Below are positions 1-6,995 of a stretch of 64,000 nucleotides of DNA, piece after piece. The notes under the pieces were generated by a model, which had not been told where the DNA came from, made no database searches, and was given only the letters and a program-made list of their open reading frames with translations. Source of the stretch: an uncultured Spirochaetota bacterium (GTDB lineage: Bacteria > Spirochaetota > Spirochaetia > Treponematales > Treponemataceae). The stretch's first letter is position 1, and each line of letters opens with the position of its first letter. A program made the translations under genes and the position numbers. The DNA is taken from positions 18,166 to 82,165 of the forward strand of contig CALXMF010000008.1 in the NCBI GenBank assembly GCA_944389415.1, in the 5' to 3' direction.

Positions 1-700
1 TACCTGAAGTTGAGATTTTCTTTAGAAGTTCCTGCGCCATCGTCCTTACCGGTGTAATATACCGATAGTTTGTTGCGATTGAAGCAACAGACTGAATAAT
101 TGGAGATTTATCTTCGATGGTCGGCAGCAGTTTTTCATATGCAACAAGAACTTCATGTGCCAGACTGCTTGTCGGATTCAAAACAGCATTGCGTTTTTGA
201 GCCCACGCAATTGTATTTACAACTTCATCTTTTTCGTTAATACCAATGTCTCCAAGACTGCGTATCGCAGCGGAAATAACCATTGGCTCATTGTCAGCGA
301 GTGCAATATCAACAAGGATATTTTTTGATTGTTCTGTCGGTATTTTTCCTAAAAGTTCACATGCACGCATGCGAATATCAGGAAAGTTATTAATAACACG
401 ACCATTTTCACGGCTTTGCGAAAGCACTCCCTCTCCTGCGAGAGACTTGAGAGCTGTCTGCATATTGGATGAAAGTTCACCGTTTGCAACTGCATCTTCC
501 AGATATTGCAGAGCGACCAGTTTTGTATCACGATCCGGAGCAAGTGCCAGTTCTGTGACAATCAGATCCTCCATGCTGCTCAGGTATTCATCTTCAACTG
601 TAATATCTGAGTCTGATGACTGAGCTGTCGTTGTTTGGGCAAAACCACTTAATGCGACTGAAGCCATTACTATAGCCGCAGCTATCTTAGAGATTTTCAT
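1..700 (-). CDS. Exported HEAT-repeat protein (3' part outside window)
   Basis: The reading frame is open from an ATG at 700 to the window edge (about 233 codons), so the C-terminus is missing. The protein begins MKISKIAAAIVMASVALSGFA, a signal peptide with a likely cleavage after GFA. The mature part holds repeated paired helices of HEAT/PBS-lyase type, for example around residues 40-75 (APDRDTKLVALQYLEDA) and later segments with RMRACELLGKIP and MVISAAIRSLGDIG. HEAT repeats normally mediate protein binding, here probably in the periplasm or at the outer membrane. An AGGAGG Shine-Dalgarno sits 7-8 nt before the start. No catalytic domain is visible in the part present, and the partner is unknown. 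The call of an exported repeat protein is firm; any role is open. Confidence 0.8.
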   Translation of the reverse strand, partial: MKISKIAAAIVMASVALSGFAQTTTAQSSDSDITVEDEYLSSMEDLIVTELALAPDRDTKLVALQYLEDAVANGELSSNMQTALKSLAGEGVLSQSRENGRVINNFPDIRMRACELLGKIPTEQSKNILVDIALADNEPMVISAAIRSLGDIGINEKDEVVNTIAWAQKRNAVLNPTSSLAHEVLVAYEKLLPTIEDKSPIIQSVASIATNYRYITPVRTMAQELLKKISTSG

Positions 701-802
701 TACATAAGCCTCCTATTTGCTACTATAAAATAAGTATAATTCAATATGAGAGAAAAATCAACGAAAAACAGCTTCCTTATTTTATTGCTGTATCAATAAT
801 CG

Positions 803-1633
803 CTATGGATTTATATTTAACAGCCATTTACCATCTATTTTATTAAAATAGTAAAAAATAATATCAGTATTATTTTTTACTTGCACTGCTTTAACATAGC
901 TGCTTGATAGATATCTTATTTCATCAATACGGCGTCCTTGGCGGGAAGGAATAAACACATATTTAAAATAATCCTCAAGATTCTTTAGAGTGAATCCTTT
1001 GAGAGGAAGTTTTTTTGAAACTTCTCTTAAATTTGCCGGATTGCTCCAATAGTTTCGTGATGCTGGCGTTAAATATTTGACCCACTTTGAGAAATCTTTG
1101 TTTTTCATGATGTCTGACAGTTCATCAATGATATGCATAATTTCTTTTTTATCTTCAGTAAAAGTATCTTCGCTGACAGAGTCTTCTGCTGACAACGCAC
1201 TGATTGCACGACTGTACTCATCGGGCTCCGGCTGTTGTGGTTTTTCAATCGGTTCTGGTTCAGCTATCTCTACCGGTTCTGGCTCAACAATCTCTGCCGG
1301 TTCTGGTTCAGCTATCTCTACTGGTTCCGGTTCAACTATCTCTACCGGTTCTGGTTCAGCTATCTCTACTGGTTCCGGTTCAACTATCTCTACCGGTTCT
1401 GGTTCAGCTATCTCTACCGGTTCTGGTTCAGCTATCTCTACCGGTTCTGGTTCAACTATCTCTACCGGTTCTGGTTCAACTATCTCTACTGGTTCCGGTT
1501 CAACTATCTCTACCGGTTCAGATGTTGATTGAGGTGCAGATTCTGGCTGCTGAATATCTTTTTTGGGGGAGCAGCAAGATGCAAATATGAGAACAGCAAT
1601 AATACTGGTTAGTATGCGTAATTTTTTTATCAT
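803..1633 (-). CDS. Lipoprotein with octapeptide Pro/Glu repeats and NTF2-like C-terminal domain
   Basis: A 276-residue protein starts MIKKLRILTSIIAVLIFASC; the FASC lipobox predicts lipidation at Cys20. Residues about 40-130 are eleven tandem octapeptides of the form P-V-E-I-(V/A)-E-P-E, a stiff, acidic, extended stalk with no lysine or arginine. The C-terminal 120 residues (from about KEIMHIIDELSDIM to the end) form a compact domain with aromatic, NTF2/DUF4878-like features, including FSKWVKYLTPASRNYW; that assignment is tentative. The repeat tract works as a spacer, like the Pro-Glu spacers of TonB, so the protein could reach across the periplasm. The gene is preceded by a TTGACA-17-TAAGAT promoter ending 9 nt before the ATG and has no Shine-Dalgarno. 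Repeat number may vary between strains. Confidence 0.8.
   Translation of the reverse strand: MIKKLRILTSIIAVLIFASCCSPKKDIQQPESAPQSTSEPVEIVEPEPVEIVEPEPVEIVEPEPVEIAEPEPVEIAEPEPVEIVEPEPVEIAEPEPVEIVEPEPVEIAEPEPAEIVEPEPVEIAEPEPIEKPQQPEPDEYSRAISALSAEDSVSEDTFTEDKKEIMHIIDELSDIMKNKDFSKWVKYLTPASRNYWSNPANLREVSKKLPLKGFTLKNLEDYFKYVFIPSRQGRRIDEIRYLSSSYVKAVQVKNNTDIIFYYFNKIDGKWLLNINP
1251..1514. repeat. Eleven tandem 24-bp repeats within the lipoprotein gene
   Basis: Eleven contiguous 24-bp units run in frame through the lipoprotein gene, each beginning GGTTC(T/C)GG on the plus strand. Units differ only by third-base or Val/Ala changes. The alternation of GGTTCTGG...GCTATC and GGTTCCGG...ACTATC types suggests that pairs of units (48 bp) have been duplicated as blocks. 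Because the period is a multiple of three, copy-number change keeps the frame and only alters stalk length. Confidence 0.95.
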
Positions 1634-1642
1634 ATTATTGAT

Positions 1643-1671
1643 ATCTTATGCTCGTTGGGCATCTTTGTCAA
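1643..1671 (-). promoter_or_regulatory. Sigma70-type promoter, probably leaderless
   Basis: On the minus strand TTGACA (1666-1671) is followed after 17 bp by TAAGAT (1643-1648), then nine bases to the ATG at 1633. No Shine-Dalgarno fits in that gap, so the transcript should start within 0-3 nt of the start codon. Confidence 0.65.
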
Positions 1672-1734
1672 ATATTTTTTAGATTATCAGGATACTAGGG
1701 GAGGTTTGTTTTCTATAATAATTTATAAAACAAA

Positions 1735-2508
1735 TCAGCACTGCAATGCCGACTGTTGCTCTGATAGTGCAGATAATTGTTCATATGCGATTCTGGCTGC
1801 TGCTTGTTCTGCTTCTTTTTTATTTTTTCCAGCCGCTGGCCCATATAGGCAGCCGCCAACTGATACACTTATCCAGAAGGTCATATTATGATCAGGGCCG
1901 CTGCGTTTGACAACTGTGTATACTGGACAAGCCTTACTCTGTTTTTGATACAGTTCTTGCAGTAATGTTTTATAATCTTTTTGATGTCTGTTTTGATGGA
2001 CTTTCTCTATTTCAGGTATAATAAAAGAAAGAACCAGCTTCTGAGCGCTTGCATATCCTGCATCAAGATAGTAGGCTCCAATAATTGCTTCCAGTGCGTC
2101 AGCAAGAATCGCTTTCTTATGCCGGCCGCCTGAACGCTCTTCACCATGACCAAGAACAAGATATTTATCTATACCCAGTTTTAAGGCGACAGGCGCTAAT
2201 GTCATTTCTGAGACAACAACAGATTTTATTTTTGCTAAATCGCCTTCCGGTTTATCCAGCATTGAGTCGTATAAATATGCCGCTGTTGTCATACCAAGTA
2301 CAGCGTCTCCAAGAAATTCCAGCCGTTCATTATTATAAGGACTATGATGTCCTTCATTTGAAAATGACCGATGCCGCAGTGCCATTTCAAGGAAACGCAG
2401 ATCCCGAAATGAAATACTGAGACGGGTACATAATTCTAAAAGTTCTTGCGTACGCTGCGGAGAAAGTCTTTCAGCCGCTAAAAAGTCATGATGAATGTTT
2501 TTTTTCAT
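1735..2508 (-). CDS. rnc: Ribonuclease III
   Basis: Endoribonuclease that cleaves double-stranded RNA, including rRNA precursors. The RNase III signature NERLEFLGDAVLG is present about 75 residues into the protein, with the later acidic partner in ADALEAIIGAYYLDAG, and a C-terminal dsRNA-binding domain ends GKNKKEAEQAAARIAYEQL. A longer frame opens at 2544, but that ATG lies inside the stem of the terminator hairpin behind acpP. The ATG at 2508 (MKKNIHHDFL), giving 257 residues, is therefore preferred and matches the usual family length. No clear Shine-Dalgarno precedes it. The gene follows rpmF and acpP on the same strand and probably depends on readthrough of that terminator or on its own weak promoter. 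Confidence 0.92.
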   Translation of the reverse strand: MKKNIHHDFLAAERLSPQRTQELLELCTRLSISFRDLRFLEMALRHRSFSNEGHHSPYNNERLEFLGDAVLGMTTAAYLYDSMLDKPEGDLAKIKSVVVSEMTLAPVALKLGIDKYLVLGHGEERSGGRHKKAILADALEAIIGAYYLDAGYASAQKLVLSFIIPEIEKVHQNRHQKDYKTLLQELYQKQSKACPVYTVVKRSGPDHNMTFWISVSVGGCLYGPAAGKNKKEAEQAAARIAYEQLSALSEQQSALQC

Positions 2509-2514
2509 TATGAT

Positions 2515-2548
2515 ATGAAAAAAATAAGGGAATGCGTTTTGCATTCCC
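2515..2548 (-). terminator. Rho-independent terminator after acpP
   Basis: GGGAATGC (2528-2535) pairs with GCATTCCC (2541-2548) around a 5-nt loop. On the minus strand the stem is followed by TTATTTTTTT. It lies between acpP and rnc and would reduce transcription into rnc. Confidence 0.85.
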
Positions 2549-2565
2549 TATGTAACTGTCTGCTG

Positions 2566-2808
2566 TTATGCCTGCTGTGACTTGATAAAGTTATAGGCAT
2601 CCGCTACAGTTTCAAACTGATTCGCGGTGTCATCGGGAATTGTTACTCCCATTTCTTCTTCAATTGCATAAACCAGTTCATACGTATCCAAGCTGTCTGC
2701 TCCCAAATCCTGACGGAAAGAAGAATCCATAGTAACTTTGTCTTCTTCGATTTCAAGCTTTTCCGCAATCAGTTTGCGGATCTGTTCAAACAGTTTGTCT
2801 TCTGCCAT
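2566..2808 (-). CDS. acpP: Acyl carrier protein
   Basis: An 80-residue acyl carrier protein of fatty acid synthesis. The phosphopantetheine attachment serine lies in GADSLD, in the usual position at the start of helix II, followed by ELVYAIEEEMGVTIPD. The protein is strongly acidic as expected. An AGGAG Shine-Dalgarno stands 7-8 nt upstream of the ATG. It is directly downstream of rpmF on the same strand, the common rpmF-(fab)-acpP pairing, here without fab genes between them. A terminator follows the stop codon. Confidence 0.97.
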   Translation of the reverse strand: MAEDKLFEQIRKLIAEKLEIEEDKVTMDSSFRQDLGADSLDTYELVYAIEEEMGVTIPDDTANQFETVADAYNFIKSQQA

Positions 2809-2821
2809 TTCTTTTCTCCTG

Positions 2822-3007
2822 TTAGTTGCTTTCAGGTATGATTACCTGGCGGCCCTTGTAAAACCCGCATTTAGGGCATACACGGTGCTGCATTGTCAAG
2901 TTCCCGCAGTTCGCGCATTCTACCAGCTGAGGCGCATCTAACCGCATGTTAATGCCCTGACGGCGGCGTGTGCGAGCTTTGGATGTTTTCGCTCTGGGTA
3001 CTGCCAT
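2822..3007 (-). CDS. rpmF: Ribosomal protein L32
   Basis: A 61-residue L32 of the large ribosomal subunit. The start MAVPRAKTSKARTRRRQ is typical, and the zinc-ribbon form is shown by CANCGN followed by CPKCGF, so this is the four-cysteine, zinc-binding version. The gene precedes acpP by 13 nt, so both are probably translated from one mRNA. A GAGG motif precedes the ATG. The other reading frames over this region carry no recognisable protein. Confidence 0.97.
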   Translation of the reverse strand: MAVPRAKTSKARTRRRQGINMRLDAPQLVECANCGNLTMQHRVCPKCGFYKGRQVIIPESN

Positions 3008-3134
3008 ATATTTAACCTCGCTATATAATGTATTCGTTAGATATAACAGATTAAGAATACAACATATTTCCCATGCTTGTCAATGTATTATAACACTTTT
3101 TGCTTTTTTGTCAAATAAAAAATAGATAAAAATA

Positions 3135-3626
3135 CTATATATTTCTATTTTTTTGCAATTTTTGCCGCAGTGCCTGTTCTATCGGCTGCGGAACCATCCC
3201 GGAGAGATTTCCTCCAAATGAGGCTAGTTCTTTTATGGAACTTGATTTGAGTACAAAAAAACGCGGTTCTGTAGGCATGAACAGTGTTTCTATTTGCGGA
3301 TCGAGTCCCTTATTCATGAGAGAAAGATCAAATTCATATGAAAAATCACTCATGTTTCTGATGCCTCTGATCAGTACATTTGCCTTGTGTTCGCGGGCAA
3401 AATCAACGATCAATCCCTCCCACAAATGTACAGATACATTATCCCATTGTTTGACCAGCTGTGACAACAGCGCACATCGTTCATACTCAGTAAACAGATG
3501 CTGTTTGCTGCGGTTTACCGCGACGACAACGAGTAATTCTTCAAAAATACCGCGGGATCTTTCTATTATATTGAGGTGTCCGAATGTTGGCGGATCGAAA
3601 GATCCTGCAAAAACAGCTCTATTCAT
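3135..3626 (-). CDS. coaD: Phosphopantetheine adenylyltransferase
   Basis: Fourth step of coenzyme A synthesis: transfers AMP from ATP to 4'-phosphopantetheine. The 163-residue length is standard. The nucleotidyltransferase motif [11 protein letters not shown] (with the T/HxGH nucleotide-binding histidines) is at residues 14-24, after FAGSFDPP; the second signature is around [13 protein letters not shown], and ISE/K motif-like [12 protein letters not shown] is near the end. The start codon has no Shine-Dalgarno. Instead a TTGACC-17-TATCAT promoter ends only six bases before the ATG, which predicts a leaderless mRNA. The gene is transcribed alone, divergent from the HTH membrane regulator. Confidence 0.96.
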   Translation of the reverse strand: MNRAVFAGSFDPPTFGHLNIIERSRGIFEELLVVVAVNRSKQHLFTEYERCALLSQLVKQWDNVSVHLWEGLIVDFAREHKANVLIRGIRNMSDFSYEFDLSLMNKGLDPQIETLFMPTEPRFFVLKSSSIKELASFGGNLSGMVPQPIEQALRQKLQKNRNI

Positions 3627-3632
3627 GTTTTT

Positions 3633-3661
3633 ATGATAGGAGGAAAAATAATTCCGGTCAA
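3633..3661 (-). promoter_or_regulatory. coaD promoter, predicted leaderless
   Basis: On the minus strand TTGACC (3656-3661), a 17-bp spacer and TATCAT (3633-3638) end six bases before the coaD ATG. A start 6-7 nt after the -10 would place +1 at or beside the A of the ATG. Confidence 0.65.
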
Positions 3662-3823
3662 GAGGACTATAGAATGATTTTCATCGTGCCATGCAGACTG
3701 TTTGTAATTTATTCCAATTTTGCTTGATTTTTCCGATAATTTATGATGATATTAGGCGGCGTGTGGAATATGTTGCGGATGCTGATCGTTTAAAAGTGTG
3801 TCAATGGGGGTGGAACCTATAAT

Positions 3824-4633
3824 ATGGAACAGAATAAGTACAATGCGGAACGATGGTATGCTGTTGTTGATATTTGTCTGTGTCTTTTTTTAATGGGTAT
3901 TTGTTTGTTCCTGTATTATCCGTCATTTGGAATTTCTGAAATACTGTCTTTTTGCGGGCTTGGCATATGCGTGTTATGCTGTGTTCTTTTTATTATACGG
4001 ACTGACTGGTGGCCGCTGCTTGTTGTACCGCATTATTGTTTTTCTTTGTGGGTTGCTTTTCTTGGTAAAGTTGAGCTTTCTGCACTGTCTGCGCTTGCCG
4101 CGTTTGGACTTGCGCTGGTGCGTGGTTTTTTCCGTGAACACTGGATACCTAAAGTAGCTATCGGTATTGGTGTGTATCTGGTGTTTGTTTTATCTCAGAT
4201 ACGGTTCTCGGTGATGATGGTATTCAGTACGCTGGCCTGTTCTGCTTTTTTGTGCGGTATTCTTGTTGTACTGGTGCTTGAAATGCGTCAGTCTGTTAGA
4301 GATATGCTGCCTCCCGAAATTCGTATCCCTAAAAAAGCAGATATGCAATCTGAATTATATCTTGCTGATTATGAGCTTAGTCAGCGTGATTTGTATGCTT
4401 TATATGCGGTGCTGAATGGACAGACATATCCTGTTATCGGAGATAAGCTGTGCTGTTCTACTTCTACAGTAAAACAGATTATGCGGCGTATTTATCAGCA
4501 GTTTGGTGTGGCGGATCGCCCTCATTTTGTGGAGCTGCTTTCTTTATATAAGATTATTCCTCCTGATTGGTACCGGGTGCCGGAAGAATTTAACGGCGCG
4601 GCTGCATCTGTGCAAAAAAATTCTGAAGAGTAG
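3824..4633 (+). CDS. Membrane-bound LuxR/HTH-type regulator
   Basis: The 269-residue protein has about five to six hydrophobic membrane segments in residues 15-155 (for example WYAVVDICLCLFLMGICLFL) and a cytoplasmic C-terminal part. Residues about 180-245 resemble a LuxR-type winged/helix-turn-helix domain: LSQRDLYALYAVLNGQTY, then GDKLCCSTSTVKQIMRRIYQQFGV, the usual spacing of scaffold and recognition helices. This design fits a one-component membrane sensor that regulates genes near the membrane. A GGGGGTGG Shine-Dalgarno precedes the ATG. It is followed by tRNA-Val with its own promoter, so it is probably monocistronic. Signal and target genes are unknown. Similar membrane HTH proteins are common in treponemes, but I cannot name an orthologue. 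Confidence 0.75.
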   Translation: MEQNKYNAERWYAVVDICLCLFLMGICLFLYYPSFGISEILSFCGLGICVLCCVLFIIRTDWWPLLVVPHYCFSLWVAFLGKVELSALSALAAFGLALVRGFFREHWIPKVAIGIGVYLVFVLSQIRFSVMMVFSTLACSAFLCGILVVLVLEMRQSVRDMLPPEIRIPKKADMQSELYLADYELSQRDLYALYAVLNGQTYPVIGDKLCCSTSTVKQIMRRIYQQFGVADRPHFVELLSLYKIIPPDWYRVPEEFNGAAASVQKNSEE

Positions 4634-4656
4634 GGGATAAAATATAAGAAACTGTA

Positions 4657-4685
4657 TTGACAGTTTTTTTCTGATCTGATATAGT
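4657..4685 (+). promoter_or_regulatory. tRNA-Val promoter
   Basis: TTGACA (4657-4662), a 17-bp spacer and TATAGT (4680-4685), ending nine bases before the tRNA. This is a near-consensus sigma70 promoter. Confidence 0.8.
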
Positions 4686-4694
4686 ACAGTCATC

Positions 4695-4767
4695 GGGCGC
4701 TTAGCTCAGCTGGGAGAGCGTTTGGTTTACACCCAAAATGTCGGGAGTTCGATCCTCTCAGCGCCCA
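4695..4767 (+). tRNA. tRNA-Val (anticodon TAC)
   Basis: The sequence folds into a cloverleaf: acceptor GGGCGCT/AGCGCCC, D arm GCTC...GAGC, anticodon stem TTTGG/CCAAA around loop TTTACAC with anticodon TAC, and T arm GGGAG-TTCGATC-CTCTC. The discriminator base is A; CCA is not encoded. A consensus promoter precedes it and a terminator follows three bases later, so it is an independent unit. The 3' half is not repeated elsewhere in the window. Confidence 0.95.
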
Positions 4768-4770
4768 TTA

Positions 4771-4798
4771 AAACCCGGAATTATTTCCGGGTTTTTTT
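4771..4798 (+). terminator. Terminator after tRNA-Val
   Basis: AAACCCGGAA pairs with TTCCGGGTTT around a short TTAT-type loop and is followed by a run of T residues. Confidence 0.9.
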
Positions 4799-5048
4799 AT
4801 GCCCGACTTAGTGTTTACTTTTTATCTCTATAACAGATATTACAAAAATTAATTATCGTCTACTGAAAAGAAATTATTGTTTTTTTGATAGATGGTGATA
4901 AACTGAGTGAATTTGAAAAGTCCAAGACTGGTGCAGGAGATAGGAATTTATCAGCGCATCTTGGTAGAAATTAAAAATAATACACAGACTACTTGCTCAT
5001 TTGCAGATATCTTATGGATTTGCTACAAAGAGTATTTTTATTGTCTAT
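4799..5048. other. AT-rich intergenic stretch, no gene recognised
   Basis: I see no start-supported reading frame, RNA fold or clear promoter here. It lies between tRNA-Val and the 22-bp array and may be eroded coding DNA belonging with the nuclease fragment downstream. Confidence 0.5.
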
Positions 5049-5245
5049 AATCAGTAACTTGTATTTTATTAATCACTGACTTACAAAATGTGAGTCACTG
5101 AGTCTTGATCTGTGAGTCAGTGAGTCTTGATCTGTGAGTCAGTGAGTCTTGATCTGTGAGTCAGTGAGTCTTGATCTGTGAGTCAGTGACTTTTGTACCG
5201 AGAGTCACTGAATTGTTTATTGAAAGTAACTGACTTGTAAACTTA
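5049..5245. repeat. 22-bp-period tandem array, copy A
   Basis: Nine head-to-tail units keep a period of 22 bp (the last is 21). Three central units (5115-5180) are identical (AGTCAGTGAGTC then TTGATCTGTG); units toward each end diverge progressively but keep the AGT(C/A)A(C/G)TGA skeleton. There are no spacers, so this is not a CRISPR array. The period matches the arrays at 19847-20088 and 63834-63963. It ends about 40 bp before the nuclease fragment. Confidence 0.9.
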
Positions 5246-5284
5246 CTGATATACGGATTTCATATTCTTTATTATTTGCTATAG

Positions 5285-5542
5285 TATAAAGATTTAACCT
5301 ATGAAATACTTAAAACAAAAAATGTGTTGCATATTATAGAATGTAAAAGCCGTATCAACGAAAAAGATCAGAAAGAGCTGTTGCTGAATACAATTTATAA
5401 GGCACAGGCATTGCGGAGCAGTTTTGGACTTGCTGTAAAGTCTCATTTTTATACCAGAAGTATTATTTCAAATAATTCAATTAAAGAGCGCGCCAAATCA
5501 TTCGGTATCGATATTTACGATGGCACCAAATTTGCAGATTGA
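5285..5542 (+). pseudogene. C-terminal fragment of a Card1/DUF1887-like nuclease
   Basis: The frame is open from 5285 with no good start codon; the first candidates are a GTG at 5324 and no Shine-Dalgarno. The text LKTKNVLHIIECKS carries the E-x-K half of a PD-(D/E)XK nuclease core, followed by YKAQALRSSFGLAVKSHFY and a short alpha/beta end. This order resembles the C-terminal nuclease domain of DUF1887 proteins (Card1/Can2), the cyclic-oligoadenylate-activated nucleases of type III CRISPR systems, one of which was characterised from Treponema succinifaciens. The CARF domain and the start of the nuclease domain are absent, so this is a 5'-truncated relic. No cas gene or CRISPR array is in the window. 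The family call is by eye from motif and order. Confidence 0.55.
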
Positions 5543-5543
5543 T

Positions 5544-6995
5544 TTATCTTGCCCAGAATTTTCTGGTAAATAAAGAGTAGACGGTAAACAGTTCAAGCCG
5601 CCCGACGAGCATCAGGAATGAAAATATCCAGAGATAGGGCGGTGAGAACTGATCAAAAGTCAGTGTTGTTCCTATTGTTCCGATTCCAATGCCGATATTG
5701 CCCAGGCAGAGCAGAGTTCCGGTAAAACAGGTAAGAAAATCTTTTTCGGACAGACTGATGATGATAGTTCCAATAAGAGCTGTTGCGATGTATACACCTA
5801 TAAATCCGGCTATTGAAATTGCTGTGTCAGTTGATATAGTGTCTTCTCCAACTCGAATCTTTGTAACGGCATTTGGATGGATGCGTCTTGTTAATGCGTT
5901 TGCTGCCATTTTCATCATTGTTTTAATTCTGATTACTTTTATACCCCCGCCGGCGCTGCCTGCGCAGCCGCCAATAAACATAAGCGTAAATAAAAGCATT
6001 TGGCTGAACATTGGCCAGACGGAATAATTTGTTGTACTGAATCCGGTTGTGGTGATAAACGAGACAACTTGGAATGCTGCCAGTCTGAGGCTGTCGGCGA
6101 AATTATTAAATCCGCTGAGCCATAAATTCAATGTGATCAGGAGAGAAAAAATAACGACAATTTGTATGTATAATTTGAGTTCTCCATCTTTTAAAACACG
6201 AAGTATTTTTTTCTGCAGCAGTTTGAAATACAGCGCGAAATTAGCTCCTGCGAGAAACATGAATATGATACATATCCATTCTACATATGGGGATTGATAG
6301 GCTGCGATAGATGCGTTTTTGGGGACAAAACCTGCTGCGCCTAATGTACCGAATGTGATTGTTGTCGCGTCAAACCAGTTAAGACCGCCAAGCAGAAGCA
6401 ATATAGTTTGCAGAATACTTAGCGCAAGATAAATTCCCCAGAGGGCCATTGCGGTGCCCTGAATCTGCGGCGTAAGTTTATCTTTTGTTGGCCCGACTGA
6501 TTCAGCGCCGACAAGAGCTGTTCCTTTTACCCCGCACGCAGGAAGCAGCGCTACGAATAAAACAACAATTCCCATGCCACCGAGCCAGTTAGTCATATTG
6601 CGCCAGAACAGGAGGCTGATGGGATTTGATTCAATATCAACAAGACAGGTGGCTCCAGTCGTAGTGAACCCGGACATTGTCTCAAAGAATGCTGCGGAAT
6701 AATTTTTTGTCATTCCTGAGAAATAAAACGGCAGTGCCCCAAACAGTGTCGCAATTATCCAGGTGAATGTTACAACTAAATAACTGTCCTTTATTGAAAA
6801 GGTGATATTTTTTTCGGTATGAGTCGCGATAAGAATAATTAATGCAAAAACGGCAATCATTAACTCTGTGTACAGGAACGCTTTAAAAGCTTCTGTTTCA
6901 CTATGTGTAAAAGCTATCAATGTGGGGATAAGAATTAATATCCCAATAAACAATGATATATGGGAAAGCAGCTTAAATACTGATTTCAGGTTCAC
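5544..6995 (-). CDS. trkH: Trk potassium uptake channel subunit TrkH
   Basis: A 483-residue polytopic inner-membrane protein that forms the ion pathway of a Trk/Ktr potassium uptake system. It has about ten to twelve membrane segments and the expected selectivity-loop glycines, for example SGFTTTGAT (loop 1), GAAGFVPKN, TTTGFSTTNY and GNIGIGIGTIG, one per P-loop repeat, plus GGCAGSAGGGIKVIR of the intramembrane gate region. The start overlaps the trkA stop by four bases, so TrkA and TrkH are translationally coupled and made together. No terminator is evident at the 3' end next to the nuclease fragment. Confidence 0.93.
   Translation of the reverse strand: MNLKSVFKLLSHISLFIGILILIPTLIAFTHSETEAFKAFLYTELMIAVFALIILIATHTEKNITFSIKDSYLVVTFTWIIATLFGALPFYFSGMTKNYSAAFFETMSGFTTTGATCLVDIESNPISLLFWRNMTNWLGGMGIVVLFVALLPACGVKGTALVGAESVGPTKDKLTPQIQGTAMALWGIYLALSILQTILLLLGGLNWFDATTITFGTLGAAGFVPKNASIAAYQSPYVEWICIIFMFLAGANFALYFKLLQKKILRVLKDGELKLYIQIVVIFSLLITLNLWLSGFNNFADSLRLAAFQVVSFITTTGFSTTNYSVWPMFSQMLLFTLMFIGGCAGSAGGGIKVIRIKTMMKMAANALTRRIHPNAVTKIRVGEDTISTDTAISIAGFIGVYIATALIGTIIISLSEKDFLTCFTGTLLCLGNIGIGIGTIGTTLTFDQFSPPYLWIFSFLMLVGRLELFTVYSLFTRKFWAR

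Noticed and set aside
1077..1590. Long plus-strand reading frames with Ser/Gly or Leu/Val repeats
   Set aside because: They are the antisense shadows of the 24-bp repeats; the minus-strand frame has the signal peptide, lipobox and a structured C-terminal domain.
2509..2544. Upstream start of rnc at 2544
   Set aside because: That ATG lies inside the acpP terminator stem; the ATG at 2508 gives the normal family N-terminus.
5049..5245. CRISPR array
   Set aside because: Units are contiguous with no spacers of unique sequence, and no cas genes are present apart from a possible nuclease relic.
4695..5542. Integrated element at tRNA-Val
   Set aside because: I found no second copy of the tRNA 3' end, no integrase and no boundary repeat; only the context hints at it.
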